A stretch of DNA of 64,000 bases from Anodontia alba (GCA_964016985.1 OZ024830.1:19740387-19804386), one strand, 5' to 3'; shown: positions 9,070 through 21,828, counted from the stretch's first letter. Notes: generated by a model not told the origin, from the sequence alone. Translations and numbers: made by a program.

Positions 9070-11927
9070 AGCTGACCTGAGCAAAAGCTCAGGGTGAGCT
9101 ATTGTCATCACCCTATGTCCGTCGTCGTCCGTTGTCCGTCTTCCGTCGTCAACAATTAGTTTGTTAACACTCTAGAGGTCACAGTTTTGACCCAATCTTG
9201 ATGAAACTTGGTCAGAATGTTTGCCTCTATGAAATCTAGGTCAAGTTCGATACTGGGTTACTTGGGATCAAAAACTAGGTCACCTGGTCAAATCAAAGGA
9301 AAAACTTGTTAACACTCTAGAGGTCAGTTTTGACCCAATCTTGATGAAACTTGCTCAAAATGTTTGCCTCTATTAAATCTAGGTCAAGTTTGAAACTGGG
9401 TCACTTGGGGTCAAACACTAGGTCACCGGGCCAGATCAGCAGAAAACCTTGTTAACACTCTAGCGGTCACATTTTTGAAGCAATCGTCATGAGTCTTGCT
9501 CAATATGTTTGTCTTGATGATTTCTAGGTCAGGTTCGAAACTAGGTCACCTGGGGTCAAAAACTAGGTCACCGGGCCAAATCAGCAGAAAACCTTGTTAA
9601 CACTCTAGCGGTCATATATTTGAAGCAATCATCATGAAACTTGCTCAAAATGTTTGTCTTGATAATTTCTAGGTCAAGGTTGAAACTGGGTCACTTGGAG
9701 TCAAAAACTAGGTCACCGGGCCAAATCAGCAGAAAACCTTGTTAACACTCTAGCGGTCACATTTTTGAAGCAATCATCATGAATCTTGCTCAAAATGTTT
9801 GTCTTGATGATTTCTAGGTCAAGTTTGAAACTGGGTCACTTGGGGTCAAAAAATAGGTCACCGGGCCAAATCAGCAGAAAACCTTGTTAACACTCTAGCG
9901 GTCACATTTTTCAAGCAATCGTCATGAATCTTGCTCAAAATGTTTGTCTTGATGATTTCTAGGTCAAGTTTGAAACTGGGTCACGTGGTGTCAAAAACTA
10001 GTTCACCAGGCCAAACCAGCAGAAACCATTGTTAACACTCTTGCGGTCACATTTTTAAAGCAATCATCATGAATCTTGCTCAAAATGTTTGTCTTGATGA
10101 GTTCTAGGATATGTTTGAAACTGGGTCACCTGGGGTCAAAAACAAGGTCACCGGGCCAAATCAGCAGAAAACCTTGTTAACACTCTAGCAATCACATTTT
10201 TGAAGCAATCATCATGAATCTGGCTCAAAATGTTTGTCTTGATGATTTCAAGGTCAAGTTCGAAACTGGAAGACCTGGGGTCAAAACTAGGTCACGGGGC
10301 CAAATCAGCGTAAAATCTTGTTATCACTCTAGCAGTCACATTTTTCAAGCAATCATCATGAATCTTGCTCAACATGTTTGTCTTGATGATTTCTAGGTCA
10401 AATTTGAAACTGGGTTACTTGGGGTAAAAAACTAGGTCACCTGGCCAAATCAGCAGAAAACCTTGTTAACACTCTAGCAGTCACATTTTTGAAGCAATCA
10501 TCATGAATCTTGCTCAAAATGTTTGTCTTGATGATTTCTAGGTCAAGTTTGAAACTGGGTCACATGGGGTCAAAAACGAGGTGACCTGGCCAATCAGCAG
10601 AGAACTGTTAACACTCCAGAGGTCACATTTTTGAAATAATCATCATAAATATTGCTCAAAAGTTTGTCTTGATGATTTCTAGGTCTTGTTTAAAACTGGG
10701 TCACTTGATATAAAAAACTAGTTCACCAGGCCAAACCAGCAGAAACCATTGTTAACACTCTTGCGGTCACATTTTTAAAGCAATCATCATGAATCTTGCT
10801 CAAAATGTTTGTCTTGATGAGTTCTAGGATATGTTTGAAACTGGGTCACCTGGGGTCAAAAACTAGGTCACCGGGCCAAATCAACAGAAAACCTTGTTAA
10901 CACTCTAGCAATCACATTTTTGAAGCAATCATCATGAATCTGGCTCAAAATGTTTGTCTTGATGATTTCAAGGTCAAGTTCGAAACTGGAAGACCTGGGG
11001 TCAAAACTAGGTCACGGGGCCAAGTCAGCGTAAAATCTTGTTATCACTCTAGCAGTCACATTTTTCAAGCAATCATCATGAATCTTGCTCAACATGTTTG
11101 TCTTGATGATTTCTAGGTCAAGTTTGAAACTGGGTTACTTGGGGTAAAAAACTAGGTCACCTGGCCAAATCAGCAGAAAACCTTGTTAACACTCTAGCGG
11201 TCACATTTTTGAAGCAATCATCATGAATCTTGCTCAAAATGTTTGTCTTGATGATTTCTAGGTCAAGTTTGAAACAGGGTCACATGGGGTCAAAAACTAG
11301 GTGACCTGGCCAATCAGCAGAGAACTGTTAACACTCCAGAGGTCACATTTTTGAAATAATCATCATAAATATTGCTCAAAAGTTTGTCTTGATGATTTCT
11401 AGGTCTAGTTTAAAACTGGGTCACTTGATATAAAAAACTAGTTCACCTGGCCAAATCAAAGGAAAACCTTGTTGATGCTCTAGAGGTCACATTTTTGAAG
11501 TGATCATCATGAATCTTGCTCAAAATGTTTGTCTTGATGATTTCAAGGTGATGTATAGTTTTCTGTCCAGTGACTCCCTTAAGTTTTTCCCATTTAGGTC
11601 AGTTTCTCAGTAATTATTGGTCCTACAGAGTGATATTTGGTACTTGTGAAGTGTTTGTGTTTAGGTCAGTTTCTCAGTAACTATTGCTTCTACAGCCAGT
11701 GATACTTAGTACATGCATACATCTTAGCATGGCCTCTTGAGTGCAGTCATCCATATTTGACCTTGACCTTTATTTCACAGTCCATTAGACATGCTACACT
11801 GTCTTACTTGTTAATATAATCATTTTGAACTTTGATCAGAATGTTTGCCTTGATCAATTCTAGACCAGGCTCTCAAAGTGCTGTGTTGTTCAGGTGAGCG
11901 TTACAGGGCCATCATGGCCCTCTTGTT
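9070..11927 (+). mobile_element. Tandem-core element (pearl/Helentron-associated type) with about 16 units of 144 bp
   Basis: The 5' end has a hairpin (gacctgagc...gctcagggtgagct) followed by a GTCC-rich microsatellite. The body is a tandem array of about 144-bp units with recurrent 'ctaggtcaagtttgaaactg' and 'ggtcaaaaactaggtcacc'. The 3' end has caggtgagc, a palindrome (agggccatcatggccct) and CTCTTGTT. There is no obvious target-site duplication; it lies between T runs. This matches the described plan of bivalve pearl elements and HINEs. Two neighbouring blocks of 720 bp (five units) are near-identical. No protein is encoded; the 60-residue frames at 10214 and 10934 are by-products of the repeat. 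Confidence 0.75.
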
Positions 11928-13540
11928 TTATGAGTGTCACTGTGTGTCCACCATGTTTTGTCCACAAGCACTTGGATACCCGATTTTACTACGCATGACA
12001 ATCTCTTTAGACCTTGGACCTATCAAGGTCAGAGAATCTTAAGAAAATTGTTTAAATTTAACGTGCAGTTTGCCTCCTTACTATCACGGTTTCCAAGTAT
12101 GCCCATTTTAAATAGAGAGGCGTTCTCGTGTTGGACAATGGCCACCCAGTCTAAATTATATGGCTACTCAGATTGTTTCGGTCGTTTGTTAATATTTCTC
12201 AAGGCCGGTAGGGAATTAGCCCTTCAAACAATACAGCAAAACCCCATTATTTATTTGTGGAGACATCAAACTTGGGCCCCATCTTGCAACTGCTTGGCTT
12301 CCAATGTAGTACCTTTAAATTGTTTTGTATTCTTTGAAATAACGTCTTGCAGCATATTTCAGATTGAAGCCAATGAAGGTACAAATAACAAAGAGGGGTT
12401 ATGTATGTCCACAGGTGCCATGTGTGCCTTCTGTAGGAACTGTCTAGAAATTGTAAATTCTAGAATGAAGTCCAATAACAAATTGACTATCAGGGTCAAT
12501 TTTTCCTGTGTCTGCAGAATGCCTGATGTGTTGCACGTCATGTTAAAACCTGTTTCGGGCGTTATTGACTTTAATAAAAAAGACTTTGTCATGCTGGATC
12601 TGAGTTCTGGATCCCCTGACCCAGAGGCATTGAGTTGTATATTTGAAGAATGACAAGGCGACCTTCGGGTCGTTATGTCCACAAGAGACTTTCTGTTCAA
12701 ACCGCAACCGCCCCATCTGTCTGATGACTATGGCAGATACAGAGACGTATAAAGGGTTTATGTCCTTATGGGCATACAAATATCTGCCATATTGTAGTGA
12801 CGTCCCCGAAAGCTTCCCCTTAATAAACAGTAGAGAAGAGTCGCTTAAGGACTGTAATTTTCCCAAACACATGTTGGTCAGTATGAGTCTGTTCAAGTTG
12901 AACCCCCAGTTCAATGCCGAGTGTGGTGTGGCTAGTACAGACGATAACACACTAGAAAAGGTGTTTCTTAAGGGAAGGATCCAAGAGGAACTCTACTGTT
13001 TTTGTTTGTTTGTAATGCAATTCTACCAACGCAGAATAAACACCCCCAATTTTGTTAAAGACAGGCTCTGTTATTTTACAAGTAACAGTTTCACCCATTC
13101 CCCCCTCCCCCAGATTTACTGACGCTTCTAATGTACCTGTTCCCACCCCCTGGCTGGATTCTTCCCTCACTATATATAATTTCTCTCAGAGTTTGGCGTT
13201 ATACCAGGAAATAGAAAGCGCCACACAAGACAATAAAAACATTGCAGAAATTGTAGCTCAGCTGATAATGAAGGAAGATTCCTTTTGGGGTCTAAATCAA
13301 TCTGCGTTGGGGTTGGCATCCAAACTTCGGTGGTATTTATATCAGAAGTTAAGTTCTAGTAATGACCACACAGAAGGTCATTATATTTGTAAAATATGTT
13401 TTACAGACCAGACCGTTTGGTGTGCCACCCCTTGTGGCCACGTGGTTTCGTGTGTAAACTGCCATTCTGTGGGCCTTACAAACAATAACAGAAATTACCT
13501 AACAAAATGTTCGCAATGTCGTACTGTTATTAAGAAATAG
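11928..13540 (+). pseudogene. 3' part of the disrupted gene, ending in an IAP-like C3HC4 RING finger
   Basis: Three overlapping frames (about 11934-12653, 12643-13122 and 13052-13540) read as one protein broken by two frameshifts, plus an earlier shift just after 12030. The last 50 codons (13387-13537) hold a RING: CX2CX11CXHX3CX2CX16CX2C, ending a few residues before the stop. The spacing equals that of C-terminal IAP/MDM2-type RINGs except for a longer final loop. Such RINGs act as E3 ubiquitin ligases. No BIR motif was seen upstream. The middle part has several Cys-rich patches (for example GAMCAFCRNC) that I cannot assign. Origin is open: host gene, domesticated gene, or an endogenous large-DNA-virus fragment. 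The last is speculation, since no virus family match is claimed. Confidence 0.55.
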
Positions 13541-13559
13541 GTTCGTATTTATAACTAGC

Positions 13560-13930
13560 CCATGTCGCTAAATAACAACTGCACCCATCCCGCGCAGCCC
13601 CGCCCCCCCCGCCCCCACCGCCCTCCTTTAAACTACCGCTTCGATGTGACTGTTCCCAACCCCCGGCCGGGTTCTTAACTTACTGGCTATAATTTTTCTC
13701 AGAGTTTTGGTATTGTATTCAGAAATAAAAGTACAACAAACAAAAATAATCAAATTGCAGAATTTGTAGCTGCTGATAATGAAGAAATATTCCCTTTTGG
13801 GCATCACTCAATCGGCTTTGGGGTGGCACACCAAACAGCCTGCTCGGTAATACAAATGTTTTACCGGGCAGGCTGTTTGGTGTGCCACCCCCCTGCGGGC
13901 ACGCGGTTTCGTGCGTTTTTGTGTATTTAG
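13560..13930 (+). pseudogene. Decayed tandem copy of the RING gene 3' end
   Basis: Segments of 13110-13450 recur here in order: the Pro-codon-rich stretch, 'tataatttctctcagagttt'-like text, the 'gcagaaattgtagct' block, and the RING-coding part (tggtgtgccacccc...cacgtggtttcgtg). The copy has lost the frame and the last Cys pairs. It marks a local duplication of the gene's tail followed by decay. Confidence 0.6.
13820..13891. repeat. 31-bp-arm inverted repeat built from RING-coding sequence
   Basis: The left arm at 13820-13850 and the right arm at 13861-13891 are inverted copies (start ggggtggcacaccaaacagc) with one mismatch and a loop of about 10 bases. The right arm is the RING-coding motif in its normal direction; the left arm is the same motif inverted. 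Confidence 0.75.
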
Positions 13931-14199
13931 TGTACTATAGTTTGTGATGGATTTGTTTTGTTATGTAAGCGTATATAATATATCTGGTGTTAACTATTAT
14001 AATAATGCAGACGTTTTTGTTATATAAGTGTATATAATATATGTATAGTGTTAAATATTATAAAATAATGCGGACGTGGCCAATAAAAAAAAATGGCAGA
14101 AAACTATTTGATTGTTGTTATTCAATTTTGTGTCGCTATCAATCATTATATAAGATCATAATCCTAGCTCCAGTGTTTGTCTATTGTAAAAACCTTACA
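13931..14199. other. AT-rich tail with an AATAAA signal
   Basis: AT-rich sequence with two similar 'gtatataatatat' blocks and an AATAAA at 14082-14087 on the plus strand. It could be the old polyadenylation region of the RING gene, but lies 540 bp past the stop. Confidence 0.3.
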
Positions 14200-14306
14200 C
14201 CCAGTCAGCATTCTACATAAATCTATATCGGGCCGTCATCGGCCCGTCAGGGTAGCTGACGGGCCGATGACGGCCCGATGTAGATTTACGTAGAATACTA
14301 GCTGGG
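14200..14306. mobile_element. Foldback element (MITE-like), 50-bp arms
   Basis: Arms 14200-14249 and 14257-14306 are inverted copies with about five mismatches, separated by 7 bases. The inner GC-rich part (atcgggccgtcatcggcccg) is perfectly paired. There is no coding capacity, so a non-autonomous foldback or MITE is the likely identity. Confidence 0.7.
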
Positions 14307-17065
14307 CACCGGCTTTGTTCTCTTACTTACGTTACCCATCCCCCAACTTAGACAATAAAGCCGAATATTGTTAAAACCCCAATTTAGAATATTCTTTTTC
14401 TTCATATGTTGGATCTAGCATTTAATATCCAAAAAAAAAAAAAAAAAAAAAAAAAAACGGAAAAAAAAAGGTTGGTTTCTGTAAGACACTAAAGCTGATT
14501 AAGAACAAAAGATAAACACCTTGATACGTTTGTTGGTTATGTTGTGTTTCGCACTGCGACAGAAAAGGGGCACCAGTGTTGTTTTATTTATTTTTTTTTT
14601 CTGTTGTCTGTGTTCTGGGTCCAAGGCTGGGGGTGGATAGGCGTACGTAGTCTGGCCAGATTGTAAGACCCAACAAACATACGGACACAAGGACATGCGG
14701 ACACGGGCAGACAGACGGACTCACAGACAGACGGAAATAAAGAGGGGGTGGAATTGTATAGGGGTACGCGCACCAATGGGTGATTAGAATCAGACGCGCT
14801 AGAGGCATACTAAAGGCACCTTAATACGGTTGCCCAGTTCCATGCTGCACTTATTGGGTTTATACAGGAGCGGAAACCAGTATTTAAACAGCCAGAACTG
14901 GGAACAGTGAACAAAAGGTTCAAGGGATTGCCAACATACGAGAACGTTATTAAGGCCTTGACTAAACAGACATGATAAAATTTAAATGAGCTCAGTAAAT
15001 GATAATAATAATTATGAGATCGATCAATAATTAAGAAAGTGTAATAAAACTTAAAAAAATAAGATAAGGGCGCCATATAGATATTATTGAACATAAGGGC
15101 GCTGTATAGATATTATTGGAAAGGGAGGCAATCTCTTTACATTGGCACACAGTTATCCTCATTTGGTTGGGTATATATACTGAGTGTATTAAATTGATTA
15201 ACCAAGCCAAGCTAATCAAGTAATATACCAGTATAATTCCCCAATCGTGCGAACGTGAGGAGATTTGCGTCAAAATTGTGTATGAAGTGTTTTAATGTCT
15301 GTTTATATTGAGTTGTATATGTGTAAAAAAATGAAAAAAAAAAAAAAAAAAAAAAATCTACCCTCTGTGAAATTGTACAGTTGGGCATCGCCCAACCCGG
15401 AGCTTGATCAAATTGGAAAAAAAAAGGTAAGAGAAAAGTCCAAGGAGTGTCACAATCACAAACTACAGCCCTTCCCAGACACTAAGAGGAAGAGGAAACC
15501 GACAAATCCAAATAGGTAGAAATCGAACAAACGTACGAAAAGCACTAAGTTTGGCTCTCTCTTCCCCAAGCGAAGTAATCGCAATGCTAAAAGGACTAAA
15601 AAACACAAGAACAAAATGACACATGGTAAGACATAAAACAAATCGCCTCGTAGAATAAACCACAAAGCAACAAAGAGTAAGACTAACACCGGGACCACCG
15701 CCTTAGAACGGTCAGTAGAGTAAACCACCGGGGGCGGGGTTTAAAGCACTTTTACAGCTAGCCAACTTCACCCTGGGTCCCGATGCTTCTCTTAATACAG
15801 AAATACTTAAAAAAAATCGGTTCGCTTAAAGGCTCCCAACTCAGTCAATGCATCAAAGCAAAAACATAAAGTCAAATTAATCACAATTATAAACAAAGAC
15901 GAGTACCCGTGGCTTATTCTACTGTTTGCCAGAGTAAATGAAAACCAATAGTTGAACCAAGGCGGGCCAATCCAAAGACATATCGCCAAGCCCCAACCCA
16001 CTGGTTAAAGTTTTACGAAGAGGCCATCATCGAGTCTGAGGCCCGAACCACCGTCGTGCAATTAAAGAGTGTTCTCTTCCTGAATTGTACATTGTTCCTA
16101 AAAATTTGGTGTTCTGTTCCTAAGTCATGGTGTTTGGTTCCTGAGTGCACTTTTTGGCACCAAATATTGGAAATTGGTTTGATATTTTATATTTTATCTG
16201 GGTTTAAGTAGATTATTTTACGTTTTAGTCGCAAACAGAATTCAGCGATTGTATATGTTAGGGTTAAAGTATCGCTTATTAGCCGAAAATGACAATGGGA
16301 ATGCATCCGGTGTCATTTTTTTTTTTCTTAAATAGTTAATGGTATTTTTACAAGTATAAATAGGTAGGATCCTGTCTATTCATGTTGGCCTCCTTTACAC
16401 GTATGTAACCAAACTGCGACCCAGGATAAGGTCAGGATTTAAGAAAATAATGTGTTGTTCTGTTCCTTTGTTAGTTGCTAAAACAATTGAGGGTTATATA
16501 CATTGAAGTATTATTACTTTTAACAATTGGCATCGAAAATGAGTGATTTGCACATTGTCTAACACCAAAATATGTAGTCAGAAAAACACAAAATCGATTT
16601 TTGGCATGCTGCGTAGTCATTTTTGCAGACATAAATCCTTAAAGATTATCATGTTTTGTGTCTGTTGTACTACGGACTTATAATAGCAAGAGTTCGAAAA
16701 AATTGACGGAAATACGGAGTGTTTAAAATCGTTAACTTCGATATTTGTTTTGTAAACAGAGCACCAGCGAAAGACACACAGTTCATATATGATTATCTCT
16801 TCACCTCTGTGTTTCTTGGGATGAAAAACAGGGTCTGCGTATAAACTAGATTATAAGTGAGTCCGGTTCGGCGTGTAGATGCACTATTCTAACACCCCTG
16901 CTCGTGTTGTTCTTTATTTGTCTTTACATGTTCTAGCCGTGCTTTATCTAAGGCATTTGAGCATAGGAATTTTGTCGCGTGCTATCAACGGGAAACCAAC
17001 CATATTACTGTTGCGAAAGTTGCGTCCCTGGTAACTATGGACGCTAGCTTACACTATTGATCGAA
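14307..17065. other. Intergenic DNA, no gene recognised
   Basis: Contains poly(A) runs at about 14431-14456 and 15337-15356, a GACAGACG-like microsatellite at about 14690-14740, and repeated 'tgttcct' words at 16090-16145. At about 16938-16970 there is a partial copy of one arm of the hairpin element found at 19797. The open frames are short and low-complexity. Confidence 0.5.
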
Positions 17066-17909
17066 ACATTCATACGTGCAAAGCGGAGCTCGCCTATAGA
17101 TAACACGCAGCATTTAAATAAAGTTCATTCAAATGTAGTTATTTACCTAAGAAACTTAAAAACTTTGGACAACATGGCACCTTTCATATATAATACTGGA
17201 TCCAGCATCAGAAACCTAATTCTGACCGACGCTCAATGAAGCCGGAACACATTTTTGCTCACAAGTATCTTCTCGACATATCGAGAGAGGATTAGAATCT
17301 ATTTACTTCGCATTTAAATTAATCCAAAAAATTTTCAAAGTTCAAATTCCAAAGTCAGATGTGAAACGAAATGAAAGCTAACCGAATTTACACCGTACTG
17401 GGGAAAAAAGAAACAAAAGGTGCACGAGAATCCTGGCATTACGTAACGGGGTGTTCCCGTGACGTAGCTTTTGTTGTCCGCTAAATGTTCCTGCGGGATT
17501 TTTCTGTCGCTGTAACCACGTTTGTATACACTTTTTTTTTTTTTTTTTTTTTAGATGTAAAGCAGGTATTTATGAAACCAGCACATTGACACAAGATTTT
17601 AAGGTAATTTAATCATTTATCTAATCCAATATGTATAAATTTAATGCTGTTCATTGCTTGAAAAAAAAAGGTTTTAAAAGAGGTGCTCTGTAGGTTCAAT
17701 TCGCTTGGCATTGGTGTGTATTTTGTTTCTTAAAAAAAAAAAAAAAAAAAAAAAGAGGGAGAAAATGAGCGCAAGTCACACATTGATATGAAAGAGGATT
17801 TGAATATGATATCAAATATATGGCGATTTGTATTCCTGAAGAAAGGCTTAATAAACGGGTCTTTTCGCCCAGTGTAAATTGTTTGACTAATAATTAAATT
17901 TGCGAGTGC

Positions 17910-17917
17910 TGACGTCA
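17910..17917. promoter_or_regulatory. CRE-like palindrome TGACGTCA
   Basis: Perfect 8-bp cAMP-response-element sequence just before the tRNA-like motif; also present in unit B at 23954-23961. No gene start is seen nearby, so function is unproven. Confidence 0.25.
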
Positions 17918-17922
17918 TAATC

Positions 17923-17994
17923 GTGGTGGCTGTGTTAGTCAAGTCGTTGGAACTGGAAAGCGGGTGACGCGAGTTCAAACCCAGTCTATGCACT
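17923..17994 (+). repeat. tRNA-like motif, possible SINE head
   Basis: Carries a B-box-like GAGTTCAAACCC and a weak A-box-like stretch (tagtcaagtcg) at roughly tRNA spacing. The acceptor and T stems pair poorly, so this is at best a degenerate tRNA or SINE head. Confidence 0.3.
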
Positions 17995-18069
17995 TTTAAA
18001 TTTTTACTTTTAAAAAGTTTTTTTCATAAGTTAGTTTATTTCTTAAAACATATTTTTACCTAAATGAAG

Positions 18070-18103
<34 letters not shown>

Positions 18104-19796
18104 AAAACCCTCTCTGCAGAAACATTTTTTCTCCACCAGTTGAAATTATTCCCGGCAGATTATTCCAATATCAATTGCACCAACCTGTATGTACTAGTTC
18201 AGAGAATGGGAGTCCGGTGAAGAGCATACTCCTGTGATTAGTTAACCAAATTATCCCAGTCCATAGAAATTTGATGGACCTCTTTGGCTGAAGGCAATTG
18301 CCTTGCCCTGTCTTACATACCTTTAGTCAAGAAGTCGACAGGAAACATTAATGTCCACCTAATTTTCTGTGTTTTATTTATTCATTAGGGTTACTATGCT
18401 TCTGCTAAGCAGGCAAATGACGTCGATACAACATTTCCTCAGTGTATTGAATCTCTGAGAAGGATTTTAAAGATCAAATGACAGTTTTACTGTTTCAACG
18501 GCATTGCTATATATAACTATGGAGATTTTTGCCGTAAACAACATCAAATGGCCAACCCACTGCGAAAATATGCCAGCTGACAGTAAAATAGCACATTTGT
18601 CACATTCGAAAAAAAAACATTGCTCTTAAAGAAATGCTGTATTCACATCCCACAAAGGCCAGAGTGCAACATTTTGTTTAAAGGTAAAACTTTGCAAACA
18701 TATTTTGAATAGATTTTCCTTTGATTTAAAAATCGAAACTGTTGACTAAGTTTTACCTTTGAGGCTAGTATAGTAGTTTTAGGGATGTGGTATATTTGCC
18801 TTTCTACTTGAAGTAGTATGGGATATTTGACATTTTACTACCAAGGATGTGGTATATTTGGAACCCAGTTTGGTAATTTTATGGATATTTAAAAACAAAT
18901 AAAAGTAGAGATATTGCAGGGAATACACAGAAGGGATATCAGATGTTCGTCTGTTGACTTCCAGGGATACAGGATATTGATGACACCCTCTCCTCCTCCC
19001 CGCCCCCAACACACACACCCCACAAACGCCACCACCACATATCCTATACAAGCCTCACTTTTTCTCATGCATGCACATGAATATGCGCTCTCTCTTTTGT
19101 CTCTCGGCCACAGGACCTGTCTCAGCCTATCAATGTGCTGGAGTCATGCAAAACAAATGTTATGGGAATAGGGAACATGGTAATTTTGAAAGTTACTTTT
19201 AGGAAACATGGTCGATTATTTCTAGGGAACATGTTACCTCCTGGGAGGCCTATGTAGTGGGGTGGCTTTGCATGCATCTAGGTAGTGCCTAATTTCATAT
19301 TAAATAAAATTAGATCTAGTAAGAGATAAAATGATCTACGAACATTGCAGTTCTTTGACTTTTTTTACCTGAAGAGTTCCTCTACAGGTTATACCATTCA
19401 AACATACTCGTTTTACTCCTTGTTGCCATCGTTTATTTGTTGACATTATCGAAAACAAAAGTGTCGCTTAACATTCTTATTTTGTTGTTTTATATCTGTC
19501 CTCCATAGGTCCATCGCGGCACTCCAATTTCATTCGATTTGCAATTCTTTCATGAACACAGGATACAAGTTTTTATGTTTTACATCGTTTTAATATTTTA
19601 CATCGTCAGCTGATTCGCATAAGTATCCGCCATTTTGAATGTGCGTCATCGAACCTTGTAACTACGTAACCGTGTGACGTAATGCTTAACGGTTGACGTC
19701 AACTACCAAATGGGGAAGTCAGGTAATAAAAATAATAATAAAAATCAATACAAATCTCATTTATGCAAAACATTCGCTCAGTGAGGGGTGTTAGAA

Positions 19797-19973
19797 AAGA
19801 AATAAATTATTCTGAACCGTGCTCAAATGCCGCAGATAAAGCACAGTTGAGGTTGGGTTGTTCCCATTTGAACACTCGCTCGCTGCGCTCGCTCGTGCTC
19901 AAATGGGTACAACCCAAACTCAACTGTGCTTTATCTTGGGCATTTGAGCACGGTTCGGAATAATTTATTTCTT
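19797..19973. mobile_element. Long hairpin element (MITE-like), unit A
   Basis: Arms of about 78 bp begin aagaaataaattattctgaa and end in the inverted form at ggaataatttatttctt. The central loop is rich in CGCTCG (tcgctcgctgcgctcgctcg). The 66-residue frame across it is a by-product. A single degenerate arm also occurs near 16940. Confidence 0.75.
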
Positions 19974-21783
19974 AATTAAAGACTAACTATGTGACCAGTG
20001 ATGTGTGACCAAAAATGTACTGATCCAACAAACGCTTGGGTGGTTCGGTGCTTATCCTGAAAAAAACAAGGGTGAATTGTCACAGGCTATTGACACAGCT
20101 AGTGTCAGATTTAATTTGGCATTTGCTTTCCATGGTAATGCAGTGTTTTCAGAGAAGACACTGATAATTATTGTATCTTTTTCTATACATCTAAAAACCT
20201 TGGTGGATGGTGGAAAGCGTGAATGTGGTAAGGGTGTACAAGCCAGTATTTCGAAACCTACGCCATTCATATACCTGACCTTTGAAAAAATGGACCCATT
20301 CATGTACTTGATCATCTGAAATGTTGACCTATTCATATTCTGCCCTTTGACTTTTATACCCATTTATTGCTGGTAGTTAGACAAATATAGCAGTCAGTTC
20401 ATTGAATACCAAGGGAACAAGCAGCCTCGACAAATCTCTGAGTGAAAAAATATATGCATTTACCGGGATGTGAAAAAAAAAAAAAAAAAAAAAAAAAAAA
20501 CAGAAAAGTGGGGCCTTTCACATAAGATTCAAGAAAAATCGGGTCAGTCATATACTTTTTGTTGAAAAAAGGGGGCTAATCATATACCTGGCAGCACTGA
20601 AAATGGGGGCCATTCAACACACACATCTAGACACACATCCATACTATGTCATATACAGGAAGTTAACCACCTCCCCCACTGAGCTGAAAATACTCAGAAC
20701 GTCCTTACTATCCCTACTTTGCATGATTGAAATGCCTGCTTTTGCCTTACTTTAAACCATACTTAATATCTCTACTTTTTCACTGGAGGGCACTTGAAAG
20801 CCTGTTTGCACATAAAATTTTACCAAACTGGTTTGCCTATCCGTAGAAGTTAGATGTGTCCAAAAATACTGACAGAATGGCCAACAGTTTACCTACAGGA
20901 GCAGTTTGATCTGGGTCTACAATGTTTGCTCAGACCTTCTTGACAGAATATTTCAGTCTTACATATATGCCATTTTGTTACTATCTCATTCCAGATCTGG
21001 ACTCTGAGATATAATTAGTTAATTAGTCAAGGGTTCTTATTATCAGCATCATATGAATTTGCCTCACAGGGTGTAATTAATAGCAGCTGTCTGCAGTTGT
21101 GGACAGCAGAGAGAAAATCTTGTCTATGAACATGTGTGATGTAGAGATAAAATAATGTAAAACAGCAAATTTAATGTGTGTATAATGTGGCAAATTTAAT
21201 TTCATTCAGTGGGTACAAGACAAACATAGATTATTTGATAACAATAGCACAAATTTGATTAGAATTTGAATAGAATATTCAATATACATAATATTCAATA
21301 CAGATAAAAATTCATTCAGTTAAAAACTATAGTCATGTGACAAGAAAACCAACAATATTTGGCCTGTAAACCCAGAGGACTTCTGCACAATCACATCAGA
21401 GCGTTTGTTGTCCGCAAGAAGAATTCATGGGTCCTTAGCTACCCAGATAGCACACAGCGAAGACTCAGATCAGACTGGATGGATGTCCAGGCTGGTCGGA
21501 GTCTTCGCTGGGCACACAGGCCATATTGTTTGTTTTCCCATGCCGGGGCTCAAATTATTATGTGCTATTCACATGAACATATATTTCAGTCAAATAAACA
21601 TGCACTTTTATTTCAGATCAAATGCTCAAAATGACACTAGTATATCTCAAAATGACACTTGTATTTCAATGTACAAATATCTGCTTTTAATTTAACACAA
21701 TGTATTAATTATATGGATTTAATAAATTATATATACCGTGATAACCCTAAGTATAAGGAGAGATAGGCTTTTGCAAAGAGTGA

Positions 21784-21828
21784 AGACCCAGATCAGACAC
21801 TGCAAAATGTGGTATCTGATCAGGGTCT
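21784..21828. repeat. Short palindrome of the agaccc-gatcag type
   Basis: An inverted pair, agacccagatcagac and tctgatcagggtct, around a short spacer. Similar palindromes occur at 27822-27866 and 60316-60372, so it is a dispersed repeat family. Confidence 0.5.

Noticed and set aside
9180..11560. CRISPR-like array or repeat-protein gene
   Set aside because: Repeats are directly adjacent 144-bp units with no unique spacers, all frames are interrupted, and the structure is that of a bivalve tandem-core element.
11934..12653. Independent gene starting at the ATG at 11934
   Set aside because: The ATG lies seven bases after the inserted element's end and is out of frame with the resumed upstream reading; the protein-like sequence begins after a frameshift near 12030.
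8431..13540. Firm assignment of the RING gene to a virus such as a malacoherpesvirus
   Set aside because: Only the RING spacing is recognisable, and RINGs of this type occur in host and viral proteins alike; no sequence match could be tested.
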